64,000 nucleotides of DNA from Micromonospora sp. 15K316 (GTDB taxonomy: Bacteria; Actinomycetota; Actinomycetes; Mycobacteriales; Micromonosporaceae): the NCBI RefSeq assembly GCF_004348525.1, contig NZ_SMKG01000016.1, forward strand, positions 1-64,000. Reading direction: 5' to 3'. Under the pieces are notes generated by a model. The model made no database searches. It was not told the DNA's origin and saw only the letters and a list, made by a program, of their open reading frames with translations. Shown here piece after piece: positions 25,841-34,916 of the stretch. Both the position numbers and the translations under genes were made by a program. Position 1 is the stretch's first letter; each line of letters starts with the position of its first letter.

Positions 25841-28516
25841 ATGCGTGTGCACAGCTCGCGGCACCGGTTTCTCGTCCGTTGTGTCGTACCACTGATCGTC
25901 GCCGCCGCGACCGCGGTGGCAGCCTCCCCCGCCACAGCCTCGGAGACCACCACCTGGGCCGTCAAGGGACCGTCGCCGGCGTCTCCGGTATCGGCGACGG
26001 TGGCGCTCGACGCCGACGGCGCGTTGTCGCTCGCCGTCGCCCACAAGGGATCGACAGTGCTCGCACCCGCCGCGATCGGCATCGAGACCACCGCCGCCGA
26101 CCTGACGAGCGGTCTCGCGTTCCTCCGCCGCACGGACCGGATCGTGACCGAGAACTACGCCATGACGACCGGCAAGCAGCGTGTCCGGCACGCCAGGATG
26201 GCGGAGTCCACGCTTTCGTTCGCCGGTGCCGGCGGCATGAGGATGGATCTCGTGCTCCGCGTCTCGGCCGACGGGGTGGCGTACCGGTACGTCCTGCCCG
26301 ACGCCGGCGGCGTCACCGTCAAACGCGAGGCGTCGTCGTACGCCCCGCCGGCCGGCGCGGCCGCGTGGCTGCTGCCGTACAGCCCGAACTACGAGGCGAC
26401 CCGGATCGAGACGACCGCCGGCGCCGCCACGGCGGGCGACTTCGGCTTCCCGGCGCTGTTCGACGTGGACGGCACCTACGTCCTGCTCACCGAGTCGGAC
26501 GTCGACGGCCGGTACTCGGGCGGGCGCCTCACGCACCAGGCGGGATCGGGGACCTACACGATCAAGCTCGCCGACGCGGAAGTCAGCTCACCGGGTCCGT
26601 TGGCCACGCCCTGGCGTACCGCGATCGTGGGCGACCTGGCCACGGTGACCGCCTCGACGCTTGTCGACGACCTGGCCCCGGCGTCGAAGCTGACCGACAC
26701 CTCGTGGATCCGCCCGGGCACTGTCGCCTGGTCGTGGCTCTCCGAGCACGCCAGTCCGCGGGACCCGGTGCGCCAGAAGCAGTACGTCGACTTCGCCGCC
26801 CGCAACGGCTGGTCCTACGTCCTGATCGACGAGGGTTGGGATCGCAGCTGGGTGCCGGACGTGGTGCGCTACGCGCGCGCCCGGGGTGTCGAGGTGCTGC
26901 TCTGGTTCCACTGGACGGCCCTGGACACCGCGCAGGAGCGCGATGCCACCCTCTCGCTCGTGAAGTCCTGGGGCGTCGCCGGGGTGAAGGTCGACTTCAT
27001 GGACTCCGATTCCCAGGCCCGGTTCCGGTGGTACGACGACATTCTCCGTAAGACCGCCGAGATGCGGCTCATGGTCAACTTCCACGGCGCGACCATCCCG
27101 CGCGGGATCCAGCGGACCTGGCCGCACGTCATGACGCTCGAGGCGATCCGCGGCGCGGAGCAGTTCCGCACCCGGGCCGCGACCAACACGATGTTCCCGT
27201 TCACCCGCAACGTCGTCGGCGGCATGGACTACACCCCGGTCGCCTTCGTCGTCTCCGACCGCGACACCACCGACGCGCACGAGGTCGCGACCTTCCTGGT
27301 CTACGAGTCGGGCTGGCAGCACGCGGCGGACAAGCCCGAGAACTACGACGCGCGGCCCGAGGCGCTGCGGACCCTGAACCAGCTCCCCACGACGTGGGAC
27401 GAGACGCGACTGCTCGGGGGACGGCCCGGGCAGGAGGCCTACCTCGCCCGACGGGCGGGTGAGCGGTGGTACGTCGGCGGGATCTCGGCCGTGCCGGCGA
27501 AGACGTTCGACACGCCGCTGACGTTCCTCGGCAAGGGCCGGTGGCTCGTGGAGACCCTCCGTGACGGCCCGCACGGCCTGGTCCGGGAGGCCCGCATCGC
27601 CGACTCGGACGACTCGCTGGCGGTTCCGGTCGCGACCAACGGCGGGTTCGTCACGGTGATCTGCGCGTACACCAGGGGAATGTCGACCTGCGACCAGCCC
27701 GTGCGGCGGGTGCCGCGGACGCACCTCGCGGTGACCCCCGCCCAGGCGGAGACCCGACCGGGCAGCACCATCGACGTACGCGGCACCTTCACCCTCCCCG
27801 CGGGCGGCCCGATCCGCGATGTCCAGCTACGGGTGACCCCACCCGCGGGCTGGACCGCCAGCGGCCCGACGGTGTCGGCGAAGCGCATCCGAGCCGGCGA
27901 ATCGATAAGCGGCGCGTTTACCGTGACCGCCCCGGCCGACACGGCCCCCGGGTACGTGGACGTTCCCGTCGTCGCCACGTACCGCTTCCCGGATGATCCG
28001 CAGCGACGCCCGGTCCACGTCGAGCAGGCGGTACGAGTGTTCGTGCCGCCGCCGAATCCGAGCGGAGCGGCGTACGTCAGTGATCTGCCGTTCCTGAGCG
28101 AGAGCAACGGATGGGGACCCGTCGAGCGGGACCAGTCCAACGGCGAGCTGGACGCCGGCGACGGGCAGCCGCTGACCATCGCCGGCCAGGCCTTCGCCAA
28201 GGGCATCGGCACTCACGCGCCCAGCGAGGTCACCGTGTGGCTGGGCGGCACGTGCACGCAGCTCCAGGCGGAGGTGGGCATCGACGACGAGGTCACCGGG
28301 TCCGGCTCGGTCGCGTTCCAGGTCCTCGGTGACGGCCGGCAACTCGCCGACACCGGGGTCGTCCGGAGCGCCGACGGCCCGCGCCCGCTCACCGTCGACG
28401 TCGGCGGTGCGCGAATGGTGACCTTGAAGGTCACCGACGGTGGAGACGGCAAGAACTTCGACCACGCCGACTGGGCCGACGCCCGGGTGACCTGCGCACC
28501 GGCGTTCGCCGGCTGA
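25841..28516 (+). CDS. Secreted GH97 glycoside hydrolase with NEW3 and NPCBM-like domains
   Basis: 891 residues, ATG at 25841 behind GAAAGGGAAGATCG. A signal peptide ends near SPATASETT. The GH97 N-terminal beta-sandwich (about 40-290) is followed by a TIM barrel with DEGWDRSW, WFHWTAL and GVKVDFMDSDSQ near residue 385, whose Asp matches the nucleophile of retaining GH97 alpha-galactosidases; MTLEAIRGAEQF supplies the likely acid/base Glu. After the C-terminal sandwich come a NEW3/alpha-galactosidase-associated domain (about 630-740) and an NPCBM-like carbohydrate-binding module (about 745-885, SNGWGPVERDQSNGE to DHADWADARV). It probably releases alpha-linked galactose or related sugars outside the cell. 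A cytoplasmic paralogue is encoded at 51158-53647. Confidence 0.92.
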   Translation: MRVHSSRHRFLVRCVVPLIVAAATAVAASPATASETTTWAVKGPSPASPVSATVALDADGALSLAVAHKGSTVLAPAAIGIETTAADLTSGLAFLRRTDRIVTENYAMTTGKQRVRHARMAESTLSFAGAGGMRMDLVLRVSADGVAYRYVLPDAGGVTVKREASSYAPPAGAAAWLLPYSPNYEATRIETTAGAATAGDFGFPALFDVDGTYVLLTESDVDGRYSGGRLTHQAGSGTYTIKLADAEVSSPGPLATPWRTAIVGDLATVTASTLVDDLAPASKLTDTSWIRPGTVAWSWLSEHASPRDPVRQKQYVDFAARNGWSYVLIDEGWDRSWVPDVVRYARARGVEVLLWFHWTALDTAQERDATLSLVKSWGVAGVKVDFMDSDSQARFRWYDDILRKTAEMRLMVNFHGATIPRGIQRTWPHVMTLEAIRGAEQFRTRAATNTMFPFTRNVVGGMDYTPVAFVVSDRDTTDAHEVATFLVYESGWQHAADKPENYDARPEALRTLNQLPTTWDETRLLGGRPGQEAYLARRAGERWYVGGISAVPAKTFDTPLTFLGKGRWLVETLRDGPHGLVREARIADSDDSLAVPVATNGGFVTVICAYTRGMSTCDQPVRRVPRTHLAVTPAQAETRPGSTIDVRGTFTLPAGGPIRDVQLRVTPPAGWTASGPTVSAKRIRAGESISGAFTVTAPADTAPGYVDVPVVATYRFPDDPQRRPVHVEQAVRVFVPPPNPSGAAYVSDLPFLSESNGWGPVERDQSNGELDAGDGQPLTIAGQAFAKGIGTHAPSEVTVWLGGTCTQLQAEVGIDDEVTGSGSVAFQVLGDGRQLADTGVVRSADGPRPLTVDVGGARMVTLKVTDGGDGKNFDHADWADARVTCAPAFAG

Positions 28517-28575
28517 GCCGCCGCCTCACCTGACGAAGCTAAGGCTCCGGACCGGCACGGTTCGCCGCGCTACTT

Positions 28576-28621
28576 GGTACTACCGCATAGCGGTACTCGG
28601 TGCTACCGTATAGTGGTACTC
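28576..28621 (+). promoter_or_regulatory. Tandem 23-bp palindromic repeats upstream of padR (candidate operator)
   Basis: Two adjacent 23-bp direct repeats, 28576-28598 and 28599-28621, differ at only three positions. Each contains a palindrome (TACCGCATAGCGGTA in the first, TACCGTATAGTGGTA in the second). A degenerate third half follows (GGTGGCACGAGGTACC). The array ends 40 bp before the padR start. PadR proteins usually repress their own operon through such sites. The TATAGT in repeat 2 may also be the -10 element. Confidence 0.7.
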
Positions 28622-28660
28622 GGTGGCACGAGGTACCAGGGAGATCGAGAAGGAGCCGCG

Positions 28661-28987
28661 ATGGACGGCCTGACGGAGATGCTGAAGGGCACGCTCGAAG
28701 GCTGCGTACTCGAGATCATCAGCGACGAGGAGACCTACGGCTACGCCATCACCCGCCGGCTGAACGAACTCGGCTTCGCCGACGTCGTCGAGGGAACGGT
28801 CTACACCATCCTGCTGCGGCTGGAGCGCAACGGACTCGTCCAGGTGACGAAACGGCCATCCGAGGTGGGCCCGCCCCGAAAGTTCTACGTCCTCAACGAC
28901 GCCGGACGGAAGGAACTCGCCACCTTCTGGGCGAAATGGCAGTACGTCTCATCACGCATCGACAAGCTCAAGGAGGGCGGGAGATGA
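28661..28987 (+). CDS. PadR family transcriptional regulator
   Basis: 108 residues, ATG at 28661 behind GAAGGAG. The winged helix is complete: LKGTLEGCVLEIISDEETYGYAITRRLNELGF, then VVEGTVYTILLRLERNGLVQVTKRPSEVGPPRKFYVLNDAGRKEL, with a C-terminal dimerisation helix. It is the first gene of a three-gene operon with two DUF1048 proteins; its stop codon overlaps the next start (ATGA). It is likely autoregulated through the tandem palindromes upstream. Confidence 0.93.
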   Translation: MDGLTEMLKGTLEGCVLEIISDEETYGYAITRRLNELGFADVVEGTVYTILLRLERNGLVQVTKRPSEVGPPRKFYVLNDAGRKELATFWAKWQYVSSRIDKLKEGGR

Positions 28988-29340
28988 GCTTCTGGGAGAC
29001 CATCACGGGCAGCGATCTCACCAGGGACTGGAAGGCACTCGAAGCCCGGGCAGCGGCCCTGCCCGCCGACTACCGGGCGGCGTGGGGACAGATCAAAGGC
29101 AACCTCTTCCCCTACGGCGACTTCACCGGTCGCAACCTGATGCCGATCCTCGACGCCGCCCTGGGGCTGCTGGAGGAAGCATCAGCGGACGGGCAGAGCA
29201 TCCACGAGGTGCTCGGCGACGACATCCCCGGCTTCTGCGCGGCGCTGGCCGGCGGCGAGGGGGCCCGGACCTATCGCGACCGGTGGCGCGAGCAGTTGAA
29301 CAGGAACGTCGCACGGAAACTGGGCCGGCTGGGAGGCTGA
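28984..29340 (+). CDS. DUF1048 family protein (first of two)
   Basis: 118 residues, with a 4-bp overlap with padR. MSFWETITGSDLTRDWKALEARAAALPADYRAAWGQIKGNLF and LLEEASADGQSIHEVLGDDIPGFCAAL match DUF1048, small helical proteins nearly always encoded with PadR regulators. Biochemical role is unknown; they may modulate the regulator. It is soluble, with no membrane segment. Confidence 0.88.
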   Translation: MSFWETITGSDLTRDWKALEARAAALPADYRAAWGQIKGNLFPYGDFTGRNLMPILDAALGLLEEASADGQSIHEVLGDDIPGFCAALAGGEGARTYRDRWREQLNRNVARKLGRLGG

Positions 29341-29341
29341 C

Positions 29342-29668
29342 GTGGGCATCCAGGACATCATCGAGGGCAAGAAGCAGTGGCGGGCACACGTGGCCCGGGT
29401 GAAGGCGCTCCCGCCGGACTACCGGATCGTCTACAAGGAGATGCAGCGGTACCTGTTCAAGGTCGGGCCGACCAACCTGTCCGACGGGCGCCTGCTCCCC
29501 GGCATCGTGGACTTCTTCGAGGAGGGCGTCGCGGCCGGCAAGGGGGTTCTGGAACTCGTCGGCACCGACGTCGCCGCCTTCTGCGACGACCTGATCAAGG
29601 ACTCGCCCACCTACGCGGAGATCTACCAAAAGTCCGTCAGCGCGAACGCCCACACCGACGAGAAGTGA
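29342..29668 (+). CDS. DUF1048 family protein (second of two)
   Basis: 108 residues, GTG at 29342 one base after the previous stop. MGIQDIIEGKKQWRAHVARVKALPPDYRIVYKEMQRYLF and LLPGIVDFFEEGVAAGKGVLELVGTDVAAFCDDL align with the preceding gene over its length, so the two are diverged duplicates and may form a heterodimer (inference). Confidence 0.9.
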   Translation: MGIQDIIEGKKQWRAHVARVKALPPDYRIVYKEMQRYLFKVGPTNLSDGRLLPGIVDFFEEGVAAGKGVLELVGTDVAAFCDDLIKDSPTYAEIYQKSVSANAHTDEK

Positions 29669-29707
29669 CACCCGCCGTCACCCTGCACGCAGCATCAGCG
29701 TGAGGCA

Positions 29708-29770
29708 CGAAGGCCTCCTGGTTGCCGGAGCGGCTGGCAGACAGCCCACTCCACAACCGGGAGGCCTTCG
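29708..29770. terminator. Long inverted repeat ending the padR-DUF1048 operon
   Basis: CGAAGGCCTCC (29708-29718) is exactly complementary to GGAGGCCTTCG (29760-29770), and GGTTG/CAACC inside extends the stem past one mismatched pair. It lies 40 bp after the DUF1048 stop and 54 bp before the stop of the convergent S15 gene, so it can serve both. Confidence 0.75.
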
Positions 29771-29823
29771 TCATCACGTCCGAACCCGCCGTCCCGACCC
29801 GGCGGTGCCGGACGCCCGTTCTG

Positions 29824-31650
29824 TCAGCGGCGGCGGGGAAGCCACAGCGCGAAGGTGCCCGGGCCGACGTCGCTGAGCGTGGTGGTGTTCGCCGCCAGGT
29901 AACGGTCCAGGTACGGCGAGCGATCGCCCTGGGTCGGCACGTCGAACCGCGGGTCCTGCAGGTCGAGCGCGAGCCGGGCGTCAGAGACCCTGATCGTCTG
30001 CCCCGACGGCACGTCCCGCCAGCCGGATGCGCTGACGGTGCCGATCTGCACACCCAGCCGGTGCCCTCGCTCGAAGGTCCAGTCCGTCGCCTTCAGCTCG
30101 ACCACTGTCGTCCGGCCGCCTCCCAGCAGCGCGGCGTTCTCGTCGAACATCGTCGCCGTGCCGTCCGGAGCCACGTCCCAGAGCCGTACCAGCACGTTGC
30201 CCTGACCTGTGGTCTTCACCGTGACCTCCGGCGTGGCCGTGATCCGCACCTGCTTCGTGACGGGCGTGGACCAGGTCCAGTAACTGTTGCCGGGCGCCGC
30301 GGCGCTCTGCACCCCCGTCCGGTCCTGCGGCGGCGGGCCGGCCGCCGGCGCGGCCTCGATGTCCCAGCCCTTGACCTGCGGCGTCGCTGACAGCCGGCCC
30401 GCAGCCGGTGCGGCGCCGCCGTCGTCGACGTACTTGCCGGGCGACAGCCGCACCCGGTAGGAGGTGGTCGCCTGCGGCCAGGTGTCCTGCGCCCGCCAGT
30501 TGGCGAGGCTGTCCTCGACGGCGAACGCCGGGTCGGCCACCGAAGGCTTGATGCCGCGCAGGTACTGGTCGTAGAAACGCATCACCTCGTCGAACCAACC
30601 CGCGCGCCCCATCTTGAGCCGGCCCTCGGCGTCGGTGTCGTTACCGCGTACGTGCTCCCACTGGCCGAGCCAGCCGCGCTCCGGACCCTTGTGGTTGTCG
30701 AGGTACTGCTCCATGTCCTCGGGCTTGGTGTTGTCCTCGATGAAGCCCGACGTGACGAAGAGCGGCGTGTGGGTGCCCACCGCGCGAGCGGCGAAGTCAC
30801 GCGCCCGCCAGTACGGCGACGTCGGGTCGGGGTCCTGCGTGTCGGTCATGTTGTTGCTCAGGCACTCGGGGTGGCTCGCCTCGTACGCCGCGTTCGCCTT
30901 GTAGCGGTCGCTGTCGTCGTCCAGCGGGGCCATCGTCGCGATCGAGCCGTACCCGCGCGGGCTGCTGGTCGCGTTGGACCGGGGCACCCCGTTGCTGAAC
31001 AGGTAGTTGTACCTGTTCCACGTCGGCTCCTGGGCGACGATCGCCCGCAGCGGCTTGAGCTTGAGCACGTTGGCCGCCAACCCGGTGTTCGCGTCGTACG
31101 ACTTGCCGTACATGCCCACCTTGCCGGTCGACCAGGGCCGGCTCGCCGCCCACTCGACGGCCGCCTTGACGTCGGCCTGCTCCCCCGGGCCGAGGAAGTC
31201 CAGGCATCCGGTGCTCCCACCGAAGCCACGCAGGTCGACCATCACGAACGTGTAGCCGCGCGCCATCAGGTCGGCGCCGTCGATGAAGTCCTGGAAACGC
31301 GCCGACGGGCCGACCCGGTCCCAGCCCTCCGGGTCGGTCTGCCCGGCGTGCGCGAAGTACGGGCCCACCGAGAGGATCACCGGCGTCTTCGCGTGCGCCG
31401 GCAGGTGTGCCGGGCGCAGCACGTCGGCGTGCAGCTCGACGCCGCTGCCGTCGGAGGACGGGAAGTACGCCTCCGTCCACGCCGCCCCCTCCGGGACCCG
31501 CGGGTTCTCCTCGTGAGTGATCGGCGCGTCAGCTCCGGCGGCGATCGGTGCGGTCTGCGCCGCGGCGGGTGACGCACCCGCGCCCACTGTCGTGATGACG
31601 GCCAGCGCACCGGCCGCCGAGACGACCGACACCTTCCTGCGAAGGTTCAT
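29824..31650 (-). CDS. Secreted CocE/NonD-like S15 acyl hydrolase / X-Pro peptidase
   Basis: 608 residues, ATG at 31650 behind GGGGAGGGTGG. Signal peptide MNLRRKVSVVSAAGALAVIT to SPAAAQT. The S15 core has MYGKSYDA with the catalytic Ser near residue 182, an oxyanion region GPYFAH, and WEHVRGN with a candidate His. The C-terminal jelly-roll begins near 400 (SYRVRLSPGKYVDDGG). The protein differs strongly from the S15 enzyme at 23513, so they are not recent duplicates. Substrate may be peptides or esters. Confidence 0.88.
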   Translation of the reverse strand: MNLRRKVSVVSAAGALAVITTVGAGASPAAAQTAPIAAGADAPITHEENPRVPEGAAWTEAYFPSSDGSGVELHADVLRPAHLPAHAKTPVILSVGPYFAHAGQTDPEGWDRVGPSARFQDFIDGADLMARGYTFVMVDLRGFGGSTGCLDFLGPGEQADVKAAVEWAASRPWSTGKVGMYGKSYDANTGLAANVLKLKPLRAIVAQEPTWNRYNYLFSNGVPRSNATSSPRGYGSIATMAPLDDDSDRYKANAAYEASHPECLSNNMTDTQDPDPTSPYWRARDFAARAVGTHTPLFVTSGFIEDNTKPEDMEQYLDNHKGPERGWLGQWEHVRGNDTDAEGRLKMGRAGWFDEVMRFYDQYLRGIKPSVADPAFAVEDSLANWRAQDTWPQATTSYRVRLSPGKYVDDGGAAPAAGRLSATPQVKGWDIEAAPAAGPPPQDRTGVQSAAAPGNSYWTWSTPVTKQVRITATPEVTVKTTGQGNVLVRLWDVAPDGTATMFDENAALLGGGRTTVVELKATDWTFERGHRLGVQIGTVSASGWRDVPSGQTIRVSDARLALDLQDPRFDVPTQGDRSPYLDRYLAANTTTLSDVGPGTFALWLPRRR

Positions 31651-31889
31651 CCACCCTCCCCGTGATCAGCTCCGGACGATGATCCGCCCGGACCAACCAT
31701 CGAGGCTAACGGATCTCTACGGTCCTGTCTCCCTCTCACCGGCGCTCCGCCTACCCGTGCCGGCCACGCGGCTCCGTGCACAGTGGTGGGGTTAGCCCCA
31801 GGTCAGGCTTCGGGTTCACCGGCTGGTAGGGCCATCGATGCTCTTCGTACGGTCGAGGCACAGTCAATCTCCCCGGAAGGAGCCTCGAT

Positions 31890-33092
31890 GTGAGCGCACG
31901 TTCCGCAGCCCGCAGGGCGGGCAGGTGGCGAAGGATCGTGGCGGCCGTGACGGCCGGCGCGGTGCTGGCCGCGGCGGTCGGCGGTGGGGTCGCGGCCGCC
32001 GCGCCGCCGGCCCCGGATCAGCGGTCCACGGCCACGGTTCTCCAGGACGGCCTCGACGATCTGCACGCCCTCGGCGTCTCCGGGGCGCAGGGCGTCGTCC
32101 GCGACGGAGGCCGGGTGACCAAGGCCCGCAGCGGCGTGGCCGACGTGGACACCGGCGCGCCGATGCCGGTCGACGGGTACTTCCGGATCGGCAGCGAGAC
32201 GAAGACCTTCGTGTCGGTGGTGGTGCTGCAACTCGTCGGCGAGGGCCGGATCAGGCTGGACGACCCGATCGAACGCTGGCTGCCCGGCGTCATCGACGGC
32301 AACGGCAACGACGGCCGGCACGTCACCGTACGCCAGGTCCTGCAGCACACCAGCGGCCTCTACGACCCCACCGGCGACCTCGACGCCCTGCAGTCGGCCG
32401 ACGAGTTCCTGGCGCACCGCTTCGACCGCTACACCGAGGCGCAGCTGGTGGCGATGGCGATACGGCATCCGCCGCTCTTCCCCGCCGGCACGCACTGGAG
32501 CTACTCGAACACCAACTACCTGGTGGCCGGGATGCTCATCGAACGGGTCACCGGACACCTGTGGCACACCGAGGTGCGCTCCCGGATCCTGAGGCCGCTG
32601 CGCCTGACCCACACGTTCTACCCCGGCGACCGACCCACTCTGCCCCAGCCGCACGCCGAGGCGTACCAGCAGTTCGCGCCGGGCGAGCCGCTGGTCGACA
32701 CGACCGTCTTCAATCCGACCGTGGCGGCCTCGGCCGGCGGCCTGGTCAGCACCACCACCGACCTGGCCCGCTTCTGGCAGGCACTGGGGCGCGGCCAGCT
32801 GTTGCGGCCGGGACAGCTGGCCGAGCTGCACCGAACCGTGCTGGCCGAGACGGTCCAGGGCGTCCGGCCCGGCATCGCCTACGGGCTGGGCATCATGTGG
32901 ATCCCCAACCGGTGCGGCGGGTACTGGGCGCACTTCGGCGACATGCCCGGGGTCAGCACCCTCAACGCGGTCTCACCGGACGGGCGCCGCTCGACGGTCT
33001 TCTACCGGGCGACGGTGCTGGCCGACCCGGACCGAGCCTCGGCGGTGATGCAGCGGGAGATGGCGCTGCTCGACGACCTGATCTGCGACTGA
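31890..33092 (+). CDS. Secreted class C beta-lactamase-related serine hydrolase
   Basis: 400 residues, GTG at 31890 behind GGAAGGAG. Signal peptide with RRIVAAVTAGAVLAAAVGGGVAAAA. The catalytic triad motifs are SETK near residue 101 (Ser nucleophile, Lys base), YSN near 205 and HFG near 347. It resembles D-alanyl-D-alanine carboxypeptidase/esterase EstB-type proteins more than true AmpC, so beta-lactam hydrolysis should not be assumed. It is divergent from the S15 gene across about 240 bp. Confidence 0.9.
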   Translation: MSARSAARRAGRWRRIVAAVTAGAVLAAAVGGGVAAAAPPAPDQRSTATVLQDGLDDLHALGVSGAQGVVRDGGRVTKARSGVADVDTGAPMPVDGYFRIGSETKTFVSVVVLQLVGEGRIRLDDPIERWLPGVIDGNGNDGRHVTVRQVLQHTSGLYDPTGDLDALQSADEFLAHRFDRYTEAQLVAMAIRHPPLFPAGTHWSYSNTNYLVAGMLIERVTGHLWHTEVRSRILRPLRLTHTFYPGDRPTLPQPHAEAYQQFAPGEPLVDTTVFNPTVAASAGGLVSTTTDLARFWQALGRGQLLRPGQLAELHRTVLAETVQGVRPGIAYGLGIMWIPNRCGGYWAHFGDMPGVSTLNAVSPDGRRSTVFYRATVLADPDRASAVMQREMALLDDLICD

Positions 33093-33297
33093 CACCCCAC
33101 CAGGATCATCGGGAGTTCGACGTACACCCGGTCGGCGGCGTCACGGATCTCCGTGGCGGCGCCGACCGGGTGGCCAGGCGTGTCCCCCGGCCGAGGGCGG
33201 CGCCGCGGACCAGGCTTCCCGCGGGCCCCACAGAGCGCTCGGCTTGCCGTACCTTCTAGTTCTGCTACGCGGATCTGCTCGCGCGCCGGTCGACGTG

Positions 33298-33660
33298 ATG
33301 GGTTTGGGGCCGATGCAGAGAGACAGACAACACGTACGCCTCTCCCTGGCCAGCCTCGATTTCCTCGGCACCGACGCGCAGTTGCGGGCGCAGGCCGAGT
33401 ACGCCCTGCGGGAGTCGGACACCCGCCGGCAGCGCACCGTGAACAGTGGCCGGGACCCGACGGGCTCCATCGCCGTGTTCGTCGACGAGGACGGTCAGGT
33501 CGAGGAGGTGACCGTCGGGCCCGCGTGGCACAGTCAGGTGGGTGTCAGCGGGTTCGCCGACGCGCTCTTCGAGGCGTACGCCGCGTCCACGCGGCGCTCG
33601 ACGCGGTCCTCGACCGAGTCGACAAGGCGCGTGAACATCAACTCCCTGTGCTCTCGCTGA
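33298..33660 (+). CDS. YbaB/EbfC-like protein of an ESX-type locus
   Basis: 120 residues from ATG 33298 (ATG 33313 also possible). AQLRAQAEYALRESDTRRQRTV, then SIAVFVDEDGQVEEVTVGPAWHSQVGVSGFADALFEAYAAS matches the YbaB-like proteins found beside WXG100 genes in Micromonosporaceae. The last 28 residues (RRSTRSSTESTRRVNIN and on) are Ser/Arg-rich and look out of frame. Reading the same DNA one frame over gives HAALDAVLDRVDKAREHQLP, which continues into the next gene. A frameshift near 33580-33590 is therefore likely. Confidence 0.65.
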   Translation: MGLGPMQRDRQHVRLSLASLDFLGTDAQLRAQAEYALRESDTRRQRTVNSGRDPTGSIAVFVDEDGQVEEVTVGPAWHSQVGVSGFADALFEAYAASTRRSTRSSTESTRRVNINSLCSR

Positions 33661-34154
33661 TCAACATCAGCTTCCGCTGGGTCAACGAGGTGAAGACCCC
33701 CCTCTCGGACCTGTCGTTCGTGACCACCGAGCCGGCCGACGAAAACCTCGCCAAGTGGACGGGCGACGCGGCGAGCGCCTACAACGCCAAGACCGTCAAG
33801 CAGAAGGCCGCCGTCGACGAGACGGTGCTCAAGTCCGAGTTCATCAGTCAATGGCTGTTCAAGATCGCTAAGACCAACGTCGACTACGCCGTGGAGCTCG
33901 CCAAAATCGTCACCGGTCTCGCGGGCAGGCTGGCGCAGGCGGCGACCGAGGCGGGCACCGTCGTCGACCTACCCTGGGCCGTCTCGACCCTCGCCGAATC
34001 CGTCGGCGACATCGTGACCGCCGGCCTCAACAACCTGCTCAGCATCGGGCAACGATTCGTCGAGGCGCTCGGCAACGTGCGGGACATCGCCACCCAGGTC
34101 GGGGACTACTCGAAGCTGCCCCAGGGACAGTGGCCGCACGCCGTACGCGGATGA
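33648..34154 (+). CDS. WXG100-like ESX-type protein, start uncertain
   Basis: 168 residues from the only plausible in-frame start, GTG at 33648, without a ribosome binding site. LAKWTGDAASAYNAKTVKQKAAVDE contains the WxG turn; long helices follow (TNVDYAVELAKIVTGLAGRLAQAATEAG, AESVGDIVTAGLNNLLSIGQRFVEAL). Coding-like sequence in this frame begins about 60 bases before the GTG (HAALDAVLDRVDKAREHQLP) with no start codon, suggesting that the true N terminus is lost or is joined to the YbaB-like gene by a frameshift. No secretion ATPase gene is nearby. Confidence 0.6.
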   Translation: MLSLINISFRWVNEVKTPLSDLSFVTTEPADENLAKWTGDAASAYNAKTVKQKAAVDETVLKSEFISQWLFKIAKTNVDYAVELAKIVTGLAGRLAQAATEAGTVVDLPWAVSTLAESVGDIVTAGLNNLLSIGQRFVEALGNVRDIATQVGDYSKLPQGQWPHAVRG

Positions 34155-34224
34155 ATCCACCGACGCGGCGGCCTGTCGCGGCGTGGACGGCCGGTGCCTC
34201 TCGAACGTGATCGCGCGGCGCGAG

Positions 34225-34851
34225 TCAGGCCGTAGGTACGGCCTCCTGCGTCGCCCTCAGGATCGCCAGCGACTTGGCGGCCAGACTCGACGTCGGAGCG
34301 TACGACTCACCACCGACGGCAAGCCACACCTTCACCACCAGGTTGCCGCTGCGGGCGTGCACCATGTGTTCGGCGTACTTGAATCCCGGCGTGGACTGCT
34401 TGGTGAACGCCTCCGCCTCGTCCCCCACATCGGTGATCGAGCCGACCGCCGTCATGCCCGTTGCCTGCTGCGTACCTCGGTAGAGCCGGCGCGCCTCGTC
34501 GACGGTCGCGGGTGTCGACGCCTCGACGCGCAGGTTCGCCGCATAGCCGGCCTTGGTCCGCATCTCGAACAGACAGGCCGCGCCGGGCCTCCCGACTGGT
34601 GGCTTCGGGTCGGTCCGCGTGACCGTCAGCGCCAGATCCGCGAGCGGCTCCAGGCTCGTGCGCGCGCACAGGTCCAGGTCGACGGCGCGGTAGGAACGTT
34701 CGACGGCGGAAGAGGGCGTGCTCCCGACGCCGGTCGACACCGGAGCCGGACCGGTGGGTGCCGCGCCGGGCACGTCGCCGTCGCAGCCGCCGAGCGCGAG
34801 AAGAGCGACGAAGGCGGCGACCACGCTGGATCGACGGAACGTGTCAGGCAC
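34225..34851 (-). CDS. Lipoprotein of unknown function
   Basis: 208 residues, with the lipobox LALGGC (Cys23) after a hydrophobic signal. A low-complexity tether (DVPGAAPTGPAPVSTGVGSTPSS) follows, then a DUF3558-like domain of about 145 residues (LCARTSLEPLADLALTVTRTDPKPPV, ACLFEMRTKAGYAANLRVEASTP). It is anchored on the outer face of the membrane. The similarity to DUF3558/LpqB-like proteins is only impressionistic. Confidence 0.75.
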   Translation of the reverse strand: MPDTFRRSSVVAAFVALLALGGCDGDVPGAAPTGPAPVSTGVGSTPSSAVERSYRAVDLDLCARTSLEPLADLALTVTRTDPKPPVGRPGAACLFEMRTKAGYAANLRVEASTPATVDEARRLYRGTQQATGMTAVGSITDVGDEAEAFTKQSTPGFKYAEHMVHARSGNLVVKVWLAVGGESYAPTSSLAAKSLAILRATQEAVPTA

Positions 34852-34916
34852 GACACGAAAATACCCGTAGCCGCCCTCCGGGAGGGCCCGCGCAGCCGGC
34901 GGCTAGGGTGCCACGT

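Noticed and set aside
31890-33092. Calling this gene a true AmpC beta-lactamase
   Set aside because: SxxK, YxN and HxG are present but shared by carboxypeptidases and esterases; no feature specific to AmpC was seen.
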